Below the pieces are notes generated by a model. It was not told the origin of the DNA and ran no database searches. It saw only the letters and a list, made by a program, of their open reading frames with translations. Below are positions 1 to 9,132 of a stretch of DNA of 64,000 nt, piece by piece. The translations under genes and the position numbers were made by a program. Origin of the DNA: JAUVZL01 sp965603515 (lineage in GTDB: Bacteria > Hydrothermota > Tepidihabitantia > SM23-42); NCBI GenBank assembly GCA_965603515.1, contig CBFDDH010000001.1, positions 1-64,000 on the forward strand, written 5' to 3'. The stretch's first letter is position 1. Each line of letters opens with the position of its first letter.

Positions 1-8
1 GAGACCAA

Positions 9-923
9 TTACATAAACAATCCCTCCACGCTTAGGTACCTTTGTCCTGTATCAGCAAAAACACCGACAATCACTTTTCCTTTATTCTGTGGACGTTTGC
101 CAATCTCCAACGACGCGTGGACCACTGCTCCTGATGAAATACCAACTAATAAACCTTCAAGGCGCGCGAGTTCTCTACATCTCTTGAATGCTTCAGTTTC
201 ACTTACTAAATAAATTTCATCAATTACTTCACGGTCGAGTGTTTCGGGAACAAAACCCGGCGCTGTACCCATCATGCGGTGTGGACAGAAGATACCTTTT
301 GAGATAAAGGGAGACTCTTTTGGTTCAACAGCTATCAATTGTACAGTTGATTTCATTTCTTTAAGATAATGACCAGCTCCACAAATTGTACCACCCGTTC
401 CTAGCCCAGCTACAAGGACATCAATCTTTCCTTCTGTATCTTCCCATATCTCTGGACCTGTAGTATGATAATGGGCTTTTGGATTTGATGGATTAGTGTG
501 TTGTCCAACATAAAAGTACTCAGGGTGTTCTGTTAATATCTGTTTCAGTTTTCGGCGCGCCCCTTTGGTTCCCTCTGAAGCAGGCGTAAGAATTAATTCA
601 GCACCAAGAGCTTTTAATACCTTTCTTCGCTCCAAACTTTGGATCTCTGACATTACCAAAATAGCTTTGTATCCTCTGATTGCCGCAATATACGCTACAG
701 CCATTCCTGTATTACCGCTTGTAGCCTCAATTAATGTATTGGCAGGCTTGAGTTTACCAGATTGTTCTGCATCTTTGATGATCTGAAGAACAGGGCGGTC
801 TTTTATGCTCAAGGGGTTCATGAATTCACATTTAGCATAAAATTCCAGGTCTTTCGCTATTCGTGCCAGTCTGAGCAAAGGTGTGTTCCCGATCATCTCG
901 GTTATATCGTTATAACATTTCAT
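9..923 (-). CDS. cysK: Cysteine synthase (O-acetylserine sulfhydrylase family)
   Basis: PLP-dependent enzyme that makes L-cysteine from O-acetylserine and sulfide in the cytoplasm. The 304-residue length is normal for the family. Visible motifs: the PLP lysine in NPLSIKDRP (K41), the TSGNTG substrate loop (68-73), the GTGGT phosphate-binding loop (175-179), the QHTNPSNPKAH segment near 141-151 and the GISSGA motif (261-266). The start has a purine-rich GGGAAGGGG upstream and a good promoter at 999-1026. The next gene is divergent, so this is probably a monocistronic unit or the first gene of one continuing off the left edge. The fold also includes CysM and cystathionine beta-synthase, but no CBS or regulatory domain is attached. 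The exact sulfur donor is inferred. Confidence 0.93.
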   Translation of the reverse strand: MKCYNDITEMIGNTPLLRLARIAKDLEFYAKCEFMNPLSIKDRPVLQIIKDAEQSGKLKPANTLIEATSGNTGMAVAYIAAIRGYKAILVMSEIQSLERRKVLKALGAELILTPASEGTKGARRKLKQILTEHPEYFYVGQHTNPSNPKAHYHTTGPEIWEDTEGKIDVLVAGLGTGGTICGAGHYLKEMKSTVQLIAVEPKESPFISKGIFCPHRMMGTAPGFVPETLDREVIDEIYLVSETEAFKRCRELARLEGLLVGISSGAVVHASLEIGKRPQNKGKVIVGVFADTGQRYLSVEGLFM

Positions 924-998
924 ACCAGCAGCCCCTTCCCACCTTATATTCTATTTCAGATCCAGAGAAATGTGACATCAGCATCATACTAATGCCAC

Positions 999-1026
999 AT
1001 TATAAGCCGCAGTGATATGATGTCAA
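999..1026 (-). promoter_or_regulatory. Sigma70-type promoter of cysK
   Basis: Reads TTGACA-N16-TATAAT on the minus strand, perfect at both hexamers, about 75 bp upstream of the cysteine synthase start. Confidence 0.75.
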
Positions 1027-1112
1027 GATAACACAAGATATTTGTAATAATTGCTGTTATTGGATTGCAACGGACTCTAGTGGATTTCGCCTCCTTTTTG
1101 GCTTTGGTGAAC

Positions 1113-1133
1113 AGGTTAACACCTGGCTCTCAC
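1113..1133 (+). repeat. Short intergenic repeat AGGT-N4-ACCTGGCTCTCAC
   Basis: Four-base-pair hairpin arms followed by GGCTCTCAC. Related copies lie at 9017-9037 and 56976-57001, and a partial one on the minus strand at 38101-38115. Here it ends 4 bp before the -35 hexamer of the next promoter. Confidence 0.5.
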
Positions 1134-1137
1134 ATCC

Positions 1138-1165
1138 TTGACAGACTTAAGTCAATATATATAAT
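1138..1165 (+). promoter_or_regulatory. Promoter of the interrupted secreted-protein gene
   Basis: TTGACA-N16-TATAAT, both hexamers perfect, about 40 bp upstream of the translation start chosen at 1207. Confidence 0.75.
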
Positions 1166-1206
1166 TATATATATGTATATAACAAATACCAAGAAAGGAG
1201 GTGCAA

Positions 1207-2511
1207 TTGAATATCTTACCCGTAATGCTTATATTATTTGGCGCTGATTTTCCCATCTGTTCTGAAACAAACCATCAAAATACCCCGGTGGCTCTGTTTG
1301 AAAACAACCAGTACTATGCATTCTGGCAGGATGCTCGGTTTCTTACTACCCAGTATAAATATGCTTTGTGCGCCGCTCGAGTAGCCAAGAACGGTACGGT
1401 AATCGACCCTGATGGTAAAGTTATCTATTCTGATAGCGCGGCAGGTATTATTGATGCGGCATACGATGGTTCTAATTTCCTTGTTGTTTTCCGCGACCCG
1501 AATTGCTGAGGTGCGGGAAATCTTCTTGGAGTGCGTGTCACTCCACAATGCGATGCAATTAATACCATTACAATATGTCAGACTGATAGCGTCCAGGCGA
1601 ATCCAGCAGTGGATTTTGACGGCACGAACTATGTTGTGCTCTGGAATGATAATACTGTTGGATTAAATCGTATTCTTGCAGCACGCGTGACCCCTGGTGG
1701 AACTGTACTTGATGCAGGAAATCACGTAGGTGAGACTGATGTTGATGAAGTGTATCCTGATATTGTGTACAATGGTTCTAATTACTTTGCTGTCTGGTGC
1801 CACTATTCAGAGCCCTACGGTGTGCGTGGTAGATTCGTAAACACCCAGGCCCTGCCCAGCGGTTCAGCAATTGCTATTGCAACTACCGAAACGTATAAAT
1901 ATGTTACCCCACGAGTTGCATATAGCGGTCATAACTATTTTGTAACCTGGGCAGACATGATTCCATCAACCTTCAATTTCAATATCTATGGTCAGTTGAT
2001 CGATGCTGATGGTTCTTTGGTCGGGAGTAAGGTTACGATCGCTGATGAGTCAGCACCTGAGAACCAACCTACGATCGTGTTTGATGGCGCAAGATTCATA
2101 GTTGCCTGGAATGATTCAGGAACGATCTGGGGTAGGTATGTTGATACCCTTGGACAATGCCAAGGTCCAAGCTTCTCTATTTCTGAAAGTACTAGTCGCA
2201 CGCGCAGTAACCCCTGGGCAATCGCGTCTGACAGTAACTTCCTTGTGATCTGGGAAGAGGATTATACTGATCAGGATATTTACGCCAATGTTGATCTCGT
2301 GATCGGCATAGAGGAGAATGATGGTGCAATAACACCGGTGAATCCGTGTTTCCCAACGATGATTGCTGGGCAACTGCCATTACCTGCACATGGCAACTAT
2401 TGTATTTACGATATAACCGGTCGGCAAATAAGTACCATGCATGTACAGCCAGGTATCTACTTTTTAGAGATCGATGGAGAGATCACTGCCAAAATAGTCA
2501 AAGTCCGATAG
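1207..2511 (+). pseudogene. Secreted propeller-like protein with C-terminal sorting domain, interrupted by one in-frame UGA
   Basis: One reading frame runs from a TTG at 1207, 5 bases after a strong AGGAGG, to 2511. It is broken only by TGA at 1507-1509. The GTG at 1201 overlaps the Shine-Dalgarno and is less likely. The product begins with a short hydrophobic signal-like segment. It then has repeated blocks of the type 'YDGSNFLVVF', 'FDGTNYVVLW' and 'YNGSNYFAVW', as in secreted beta-propeller proteins. It ends with the compact sorting domain (YDITGR, then PGIYFLEIDGEIT, ending in KVR). Translation resumes in frame directly after the TGA with the same repeat pattern (GVRVTP), so this is a point interruption and not a frameshift. 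It may be a recent pseudogene, a readthrough gene or a base error. The function of the intact protein is unknown. Confidence 0.7.
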
Positions 2512-2532
2512 GAATGAAGTCTTAATTCCTAT
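2508..2532 (+). terminator. Palindrome overlapping the stop codon
   Basis: ATAGGAAT-N9-ATTCCTAT, an 8-bp perfect stem that includes the stop codon and lies between convergent genes. It has no clear T-run, so it is a weak terminator candidate. Confidence 0.4.
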
Positions 2533-2743
2533 TTGATAAGGAAATCTCAACCCGTCTGCTCTTTTCAGGATTTTCTTTGATCAGTTTCGCCATTGAGTAT
2601 GCAAGGGTGGGCAACTACTGAGCGTAATGCGTAATACGATCCAAAAGAAACAGATAAACCGAACAAAACAAATGGACTGTATGAACGTTCTAAACGTAAG
2701 AATTGTTTAATTACCAAATTACTTAATTACAATTCGCATTGGT

Positions 2744-4192
2744 TTATTTCACTTTAACAAGCTTTCCTTTACCGATTAGCTGACCATCTGAGCATATCGT
2801 CATAAAATATACTCCGGCAGGAAGGGCACGAATGATCGCATTAGACAGCCATATGGTTGTGGCAGAAGATGGGAAGGTTTGATAAGAAACCATTGCTCCA
2901 CTGATGTCATATAATGCTATTGTAAATGGATTTGTTTGTGCGTGGGCAAAGCATATACCTATTGTATTGCTGAAAAGTGGTGTGACAATGTTGAAGCCTT
3001 GATGAACGAGTCGTCGGTTATTTTCCACAATACCAGGATTCCCAGCAGGGTTACGCTTATAGTATATCTCGTCATTACCTGCCCGTCCATCTCTCCAGAC
3101 AACATGGAGCATTGAATCAGCTGCTGCGATATGGGGAAACTGTGACCATGAACCGTCATTCGTTAAGCGCGTATCAGATGACCATGTCAATCCCTGATCA
3201 GAGGAGACTTTGTAGTAGATCTCGTAATTACCATCACGGTTATCCCACCAGACGACATGTACATTATTCGCCGATGCCGCAACTGATGGTGATTCACTTG
3301 TTTCACTGGCATTGGTAAGACGCGTATCAGGACCCCAGGTCAAGCCATAGTCTACTGAACGTTTGTAATACAATTCCCAATTGCCATCTCGTGAATCCTG
3401 CCATATGACATGAACCATGGAATCCTTGGTGACTGCACACGGTCCGAATGAAACTCCTGGATCATCAGTTAAGCGTACATCCGATTCCCAGGTGAGTCCT
3501 TGATCAGTAGACCGTTTATAATAGATCTCATACGCACCACCGTCGCGATTGTCAAACCAGAGGACATGGAGTATTGAACCGATTACTGCTATACAAGGTG
3601 TTTCTGAGCTCCCCGAGGCTTGGGTTAAGTTCGTATCCGGCCCCCAAGTCATTCCCTGGTCAGGGGAACGTTTGTAGAAAATTTCGTAATTACCGTCCCT
3701 GGTTTCCCGCCAGACAACATGCAAATTTTGGCTGGTAAACGCGATCGATTGGTACCAGGAAATCGCTGGGTCATACGTGAGTCGAGTGTCTGCACTCCAT
3801 GTTACACCAGCATCAGTCGATCGTTTATAGTATATCTCAAAATTATTCATACCCGCTCTGGTATCGAACCAAGCAACATGTATGATCGTATCTTGTAGTA
3901 ATATTGAAGGCAGAGCTGAGGAAGCTGGATCATCAGTAAGTCTCATATCCGCTTCCCAATGATCACCTGCATCCAGCGACCGTTTGAAATAGATCTCAGA
4001 GTTCCCATCACGAGTATCAGTCCACACAATATAGACCGAATCATGACGAGCTGCAATTGACCATGTGTTACTACTCCCGGTTACGGACGATTCATCGTCA
4101 TAAGTTAAACGTACATCAGGCTCCCATTGAGCAAACCCGATCGTTGTAATTAGCGTACAAATCAATGATATAAAAAGGACTTTTCGTTCCAT
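2744..4192 (-). CDS. Secreted BNR/Asp-box seven-bladed propeller protein with C-terminal sorting domain
   Basis: Secreted protein of unknown substrate with a sialidase-like fold. After the signal peptide (MERKVLFISL...TIGFAQ) come seven repeats of about 50 residues. Each has an Asp-box such as STDAGVTW, SPDQGMTW or STDQGLTW, followed by a block ending in (N/Y)EIYYKRS. Seven repeats fit one closed propeller. The last 75 residues form a sorting-type domain (ALYDISGAMV, then LPAGVYFMTI, ending in KLVKVK). I place the start at 4192, after GGGGGG and a 4-base gap. An ATG 12 bases upstream overlaps the stop of the preceding gene (TAATG). The two genes therefore form an operon with coupled translation. 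Sialidase catalytic residues are not evident, so an enzymatic role should not be assumed. Confidence 0.85.
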   Translation of the reverse strand: MERKVLFISLICTLITTIGFAQWEPDVRLTYDDESSVTGSSNTWSIAARHDSVYIVWTDTRDGNSEIYFKRSLDAGDHWEADMRLTDDPASSALPSILLQDTIIHVAWFDTRAGMNNFEIYYKRSTDAGVTWSADTRLTYDPAISWYQSIAFTSQNLHVVWRETRDGNYEIFYKRSPDQGMTWGPDTNLTQASGSSETPCIAVIGSILHVLWFDNRDGGAYEIYYKRSTDQGLTWESDVRLTDDPGVSFGPCAVTKDSMVHVIWQDSRDGNWELYYKRSVDYGLTWGPDTRLTNASETSESPSVAASANNVHVVWWDNRDGNYEIYYKVSSDQGLTWSSDTRLTNDGSWSQFPHIAAADSMLHVVWRDGRAGNDEIYYKRNPAGNPGIVENNRRLVHQGFNIVTPLFSNTIGICFAHAQTNPFTIALYDISGAMVSYQTFPSSATTIWLSNAIIRALPAGVYFMTICSDGQLIGKGKLVKVK

Positions 4193-4203
4193 TGTTCCCC
4201 CCA

Positions 4204-5622
4204 TTATCGAACTTTTACCACGCGCAATGGTGTATGATCACCAGACCTCGGAACGATGAAATACACACCAGCAGGTAAATAAGTTCCAACTTCTTTCCCT
4301 GGATAACTATCAACATGCATGCCAGTAATATCATACACAGAGTATATTTCGTATTCATATCCGAAGATCGTGGTGTAATGTGAAAACGGATTGGGATATA
4401 CACGGGGCATGATCGATACTTTATGCATTTTTCGTTCTTGAACACTTGAAATACCCTGCGGGTCGGTCTTGATGAGTAGAAAATCATCACTGCCCCCATA
4501 TTCCCATGTTATTGCCGCAACTATGTAACCGTCATCATTTGCTTGCTGGACATCAGTACCATTTGCAGCACCATAGATCGATGCTTTTATCCTTGTCCAC
4601 AGGGTATCACCGAAACTGTCGGTCTTAAGAAGCCATGCAAAACAGTATTCAGGATCAGGGTCTGTTCGAGTACCACCAATTATAATATAACCACCATCAC
4701 TCGTGTGGCGTATTGCCCGGCCCCAATCTGGATATGACCCTCCATAGGTTTTTGTCCATTCTGTATTACCGATGGAATCGGTTCTTACCAGGTAAAGATC
4801 ACCGCTCCCCGCGCCATATGATGTCGTACTGCCCACAAAGATATAACCCTTGTCTTGGGTTTGCAGGATTCCTTGCACATTCTCACTGCCAGACCCACCA
4901 TACCGTTTTGTCCACAAGGTATCTCCTTGGTCGTTTGTTCGTATTATATAGATCTGTTGTCCAACACCGGTTTCATAAGTCGTTCCACCTACAATATACC
5001 CGTTATCATCGGTTTGATGGACGGATTCCCCACTTTCATACTGCGATGTACCGTATGTTCTTGTCCATAGAGTATCACCTTGAGCGTCTATTTTTATCAG
5101 GTATACATCATGCAAACCTGCCCCGAATGATTCGGTCGAGCCTACCAGGATATAGCCACCGTCGGTTGTCAGACGTACCTCATGACCAACATCATTAGTA
5201 TATCCTGTACTATTTGTATCCCCATAAACTCTTGACCAAAGGCTATCACCTGATTCATTAATTTTAATAAGATAAACATCATGCGGTCCGGTTTGAAGGG
5301 TCGAATCAGTGGCACCCAAAAGAAGATAACCGTTATCATGTGCTTGGACAACCGACCAGCAGTAGTCATTATATTGTGAACCGTAATTATTTATCCAAAC
5401 CGTATCTCCATACATATCGGTCTTTACTACATACATCTCATAGCATTTATGGGGGTAAGAAGCGCTTAAACCAGCAACAACATACCCTCCATCTGGTGTG
5501 AGTGAGACTGAAAAAGCCTGGTCCCGACCACTTCCACCAAATATCCGCTCCCATTTCTGCTGAGCTGATGCTAATGTGATCAAACAAGCAGCGAGAATGA
5601 TGCTTCTTTTTGCACACTTCAT
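4204..5622 (-). CDS. Secreted seven-bladed propeller protein with C-terminal sorting domain
   Basis: Signal peptide (ends ...LASAQ) followed by seven repeats of about 50 residues with the pattern DGGYVVAGxxxS ... DVYLIKxDxxGDTLWxxxYG. This is a propeller repeat common in secreted proteins of uncultured bacteria. The C-terminal 80 residues are a sorting-type domain (YPNPF, YDITGM, LPAGVYF, ending in VVKVR). A strong AAGGAGG lies 4 bases before the ATG. It is the first gene of a two-gene operon with the Asp-box protein downstream. It is paralogous to the protein at 39233-40600. No enzymatic motif is visible, so a surface-binding or structural role is more likely. Confidence 0.85.
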   Translation of the reverse strand: MKCAKRSIILAACLITLASAQQKWERIFGGSGRDQAFSVSLTPDGGYVVAGLSASYPHKCYEMYVVKTDMYGDTVWINNYGSQYNDYCWSVVQAHDNGYLLLGATDSTLQTGPHDVYLIKINESGDSLWSRVYGDTNSTGYTNDVGHEVRLTTDGGYILVGSTESFGAGLHDVYLIKIDAQGDTLWTRTYGTSQYESGESVHQTDDNGYIVGGTTYETGVGQQIYIIRTNDQGDTLWTKRYGGSGSENVQGILQTQDKGYIFVGSTTSYGAGSGDLYLVRTDSIGNTEWTKTYGGSYPDWGRAIRHTSDGGYIIIGGTRTDPDPEYCFAWLLKTDSFGDTLWTRIKASIYGAANGTDVQQANDDGYIVAAITWEYGGSDDFLLIKTDPQGISSVQERKMHKVSIMPRVYPNPFSHYTTIFGYEYEIYSVYDITGMHVDSYPGKEVGTYLPAGVYFIVPRSGDHTPLRVVKVR

Positions 5623-5723
5623 AGAACCTCCTTATTACTATATATTTTACTGTATATTATATAGAAAGACCATAACAAAAGCATAACAGAATTGTGGGGG
5701 TTCATCCGCTTGCTCTTGATTCG

Positions 5724-8700
5724 CTACTTCAGCAGAGTTTGAAATAAACGTTGGGTTTCCTGTGTTGGAGCGCAATGAACTTCATTACGAAGTGCTTTTT
5801 CCAAAGATTGGTACACGACCTTTATTTCTGACAATCTATCCAGTTTCTTGAGACTTTTCATACAAATACACGCAATTTCTTCTGATAATGGTTCCATTGC
5901 AAGATATTGTTTGCAGTAGTTTATACAAGCAAGATCATCGTTTTGAACCGATACTATCTGTACCATCTTTCGCAGTGTATTGAGTTTGTGTTCATGTAGA
6001 ATCGATCGTTGTGAATCAACCCATTGATCGTAGATATCTGGAAGGAAATCTGCTTGCGTGATATCGATCGCTTTTTTAAGCGCGGCCTTTTTTTCATCAT
6101 CTGAATGAGCGATGTCTGCCAGTTTCATGAGACGGTCAAACTCATCCATATCGCACTCGATCGTAATATTAGGGAGCAGAACATATCGTCCTTGCTTGTA
6201 GGTGAATATAAGTTCTTTGGTCACTCCTTTTATACACGCTTCCCTAATGGTCCGGCGCATGCGATATGCGGTTGTCCGAAGATTCTCTTGGGCTTTTTTC
6301 TTGCTCAATCTTGACCACAGGGCATCAAGTACTTGTGCCCGTGACAACGCTCTTGTTCGATGGACCACTAAGAATGCGAACAGGGATCTGGTTTTTTCAG
6401 TTGGCCAGTTCAGTGCGAGGCTTTGGTGTTCACTGTCCTCAATGCGCATTTCACCAAAAAGTTTCACGAATAGGGTTGGATGTTCTGGAGTATAATACAC
6501 CTGATGCTTATCCAGATAAGATCTATACTTAGGAAATTGTCGAATATATTTCACCAGGTCTGGTTGGTGTCGCAATTCTATTGAAAGGATCCCATGGTAA
6601 CCCTTTTTTTGTGCTAATTTGATCAGCGAATCGATCAACTGGACAGATCCCTTTTTATGTTCATGCGTTAATGATATCAGTGTATTGACCAGCAGTGTAT
6701 AGAACTCTCCAAGATGCCAGTGCATTATACGCGCTTGCCGCTGACACTTGGCAATGGTCTTTCGCGCCTTGGAATATTTGCCAAGCTCGATCTCAAGGAG
6801 AGCCCGGTCAGCAAGTAAAAACGTTGCATGCGCTGATTCTCCAGGACCAAGACCACCGAGCAATCCTTTCGCTTGTTTAATCGACTGTAAGCTATTTGAT
6901 ATATCTCCTTGTAGTCGCTGCAAAGTACCTATATTGCGCAAGACCGAAGATTCCATACGCTTCCATCGCAGCATTTGGAACACTTTATGGGCTTCCTCAA
7001 GGTGTTGTTGGGCAGAATTCCACTGTTGCTTATGCATATGGAGGAGACCGAAGCAGTGGTTGAGGATGCCAAAAGAAACCCTGTCCTCATAAGGGCGACA
7101 TATATTCCAACCCTGTTCCAGACAAGACTCAGCCCAGCTAAGATCCCCAAAATCAAGCGCTGCGCGTGCTGAATTCGCATATATAACACCGACTTTGTAA
7201 TAGTAATACTCACCGAGTTGCGGTATCAGAGGTTTGCAAGTATTATACGCCCTTCGTATTTCTCCTTCTTGCAGAAAGATCGTTGCGATATTCGATTCCA
7301 AAACAATTTTATTATAAAAAACATTGAGCTCCTTAGCGATTTTCTTTGCTTGCCGCAGGTAGCTTTTTGCCTTGGTGAGATTGGAAAGATCTTGCCAGGC
7401 AAGTCCAAGAAGGTTGAGGATATGAAGTTTCATTTTCAATTCCGAACCAGGACAGGTGCGGAGTGCTTTTTTCAATATTTTAAGCGCTTCGTTATGGTTA
7501 CCCTGCAACCAGTGAAGCAACGCCAATTCTGACAAACCATGAGCACACGTGGTCATATCGTTCGACCTTCGGCTAACCTGTTCAGCAGTGCGATAGAGTT
7601 CTTTCGCTGCCTCATGATCACCAGCATCTCTTTGCAGGGTTCCTTTAATAACCAATAACTGGGGTAATCTTTGCAGGACCTTTTGTGGTATTTCATACAA
7701 ATACTTCCGCAATAATGTAGTATCGATCCCTCCGGAAATACGACCGGTAATATCTTCCTGGATAGACCGCAATATCATCTTGCCTACCTGTAGGTACTCC
7801 TTTGCTGATAAATAGTGTTTTATACTCAGGTCATAGTGTTTATTCTTACGATAATATTGTGCCGCACGGATCTGTAATTGTCGGTATCCTTTACACGTGC
7901 TCAGGCGTTGGTTAAGGAATTTTCTGAACAAGTGATGGAATTTATATCCCTGATCTTCAACTTCGTACAAAAATAGGTGACGGTGTTCTAATTCCTTCAA
8001 CAATGCATGTGAAATTTTTCTACGCAGAATCATATTACATGCATGTGGTGTCAGGTTCTCAATGACCGAGCTTTGTATCAAAAAGTCCTGTATGTACTGG
8101 GGCTCATACGATAGAACTTCGCTGGCGAAGTAGTCAAATAATGGCTGGTGAGCTTCAAGATAACCGTTCAGCGTATCTTTAATAGCTGTTCGGTGAAGCC
8201 CGGATGATTGAAGGATCAATTGAATACCTGTAACCCATCCCTCAGTATACTGCACGATCCGCTGTAATTCAATATGGGGTAGAGATAAGCTGTATGTATC
8301 GGAAATGAGTTGCTTTATCTCCGTACTGTTGAAACAGAGATCCTGACGTCCTAATTCAAAAACCCGCTGTTTTGATCGCCATTTAATCAATGCGGGAAAT
8401 GATGGCAAAACACGGGATGCAATGATGATATGTAATTTGGTTGGAAGATGATCGATGAAATAATGTAATGCCTCGTGTACAACACTTGATTCAGTAATCG
8501 CATGGTAGTCATCTAGAATAATATAATAATCTTTCTTGCATTTATCTTGGAGTTCATTGACCAATGTACCCATCACCGTGCCAATATTATTTTCTAATTC
8601 TTTATTATACGTTACTAGTTCCTTTGTTCTTTTTAAAAAATCCTTCTCGAGCTTTTCAAATCCAGCGATCAGATGAGTGAGAAAAAGATCGAGACTGCTG

Positions 8701-8948
8701 TCTTCTTCACTGAGTGCATAAAAAACATTAGCGCATCCTATAGCGTTGACCCATTGACTGATGAGTGTGGTTTTACCATAGCCTGCATCTGCAATAATAA
8801 GTATGATCTCTTTATCCTTATTATCATGCAATAGTGCTAACAGACGGTTTCGCTCAATGATCTTACCCTTAGTTTCAGGGAGAATAAGTTTTGTACGCAG
8901 GAGCATAGATGAGGGTGTCTGTATTTTCGTTATTTTGTATTTGCGCAT
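5724..8948 (-). CDS. MalT-like NTPase/TPR transcriptional regulator with C-terminal winged helix and BTAD
   Basis: Large cytoplasmic signal-integrating regulator of 1074 residues. The N-terminus is a STAND-type NTPase with Walker A ADAGYGKTT (53-61) and Walker B YIILDDYH (142-149), as in MalT/LuxR-type activators. A superhelix of TPR-like repeats follows (about 370-790). The C-terminus does not carry a LuxR helix-turn-helix. It has an OmpR-like winged helix (about 815-900, starting LFVKLFGEMRI) joined to a bacterial transcriptional activator domain (about 905-1070), as in SARP/AfsR regulators. Inducer and targets are unknown. It lies directly downstream of a second giant ATPase/TPR protein on the same strand but has its own strong promoter at 8963-8990. 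No clear Shine-Dalgarno precedes the ATG. Confidence 0.88.
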   Translation of the reverse strand: MRKYKITKIQTPSSMLLRTKLILPETKGKIIERNRLLALLHDNKDKEIILIIADAGYGKTTLISQWVNAIGCANVFYALSEEDSSLDLFLTHLIAGFEKLEKDFLKRTKELVTYNKELENNIGTVMGTLVNELQDKCKKDYYIILDDYHAITESSVVHEALHYFIDHLPTKLHIIIASRVLPSFPALIKWRSKQRVFELGRQDLCFNSTEIKQLISDTYSLSLPHIELQRIVQYTEGWVTGIQLILQSSGLHRTAIKDTLNGYLEAHQPLFDYFASEVLSYEPQYIQDFLIQSSVIENLTPHACNMILRRKISHALLKELEHRHLFLYEVEDQGYKFHHLFRKFLNQRLSTCKGYRQLQIRAAQYYRKNKHYDLSIKHYLSAKEYLQVGKMILRSIQEDITGRISGGIDTTLLRKYLYEIPQKVLQRLPQLLVIKGTLQRDAGDHEAAKELYRTAEQVSRRSNDMTTCAHGLSELALLHWLQGNHNEALKILKKALRTCPGSELKMKLHILNLLGLAWQDLSNLTKAKSYLRQAKKIAKELNVFYNKIVLESNIATIFLQEGEIRRAYNTCKPLIPQLGEYYYYKVGVIYANSARAALDFGDLSWAESCLEQGWNICRPYEDRVSFGILNHCFGLLHMHKQQWNSAQQHLEEAHKVFQMLRWKRMESSVLRNIGTLQRLQGDISNSLQSIKQAKGLLGGLGPGESAHATFLLADRALLEIELGKYSKARKTIAKCQRQARIMHWHLGEFYTLLVNTLISLTHEHKKGSVQLIDSLIKLAQKKGYHGILSIELRHQPDLVKYIRQFPKYRSYLDKHQVYYTPEHPTLFVKLFGEMRIEDSEHQSLALNWPTEKTRSLFAFLVVHRTRALSRAQVLDALWSRLSKKKAQENLRTTAYRMRRTIREACIKGVTKELIFTYKQGRYVLLPNITIECDMDEFDRLMKLADIAHSDDEKKAALKKAIDITQADFLPDIYDQWVDSQRSILHEHKLNTLRKMVQIVSVQNDDLACINYCKQYLAMEPLSEEIACICMKSLKKLDRLSEIKVVYQSLEKALRNEVHCAPTQETQRLFQTLLK

Positions 8949-8962
8949 TAGAATTTCAGTAA

Positions 8963-8990
8963 ATTATAATTGCTGAACTAGAAGTGTCAA
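8963..8990 (-). promoter_or_regulatory. Promoter of the MalT/BTAD-type regulator
   Basis: TTGACA-N16-TATAAT on the minus strand, both hexamers perfect, with a leader of only about 10 bases before the ATG. Confidence 0.75.
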
Positions 8991-9016
8991 GAGATATAAG
9001 TTCTGCATTGACATGT

Positions 9017-9037
9017 AGGTGAAAACCTGGCTCTCAC
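9017..9037 (+). repeat. Short intergenic repeat AGGT-GAAA-ACCTGGCTCTCAC
   Basis: Same family as 1113-1133. The hairpin would carry a GAAA tetraloop. It lies 27 bp upstream of the -35 box of the regulator promoter. Confidence 0.5.
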
Positions 9038-9132
9038 TGTTTTCAAAATCTGAGCTTTCAATTTCATAGCTAATGAGTATAACATAGTGTATAATCAAGT
9101 CAAGACGCCATAACCCAGTGACTTGATTATTG

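Noticed and set aside
1507..1552. Selenocysteine insertion at the in-frame UGA
   Set aside because: A hairpin with suitable spacing exists, but secreted propellers are not known selenoproteins. The second UGA case lacks a convincing hairpin, and no sel genes are in the window. Kept only as a test to run.
2744..4192. Sialidase
   Set aside because: Asp-boxes are present, but the arginine triad and catalytic Tyr/Glu arrangement are not evident. Called a propeller only.
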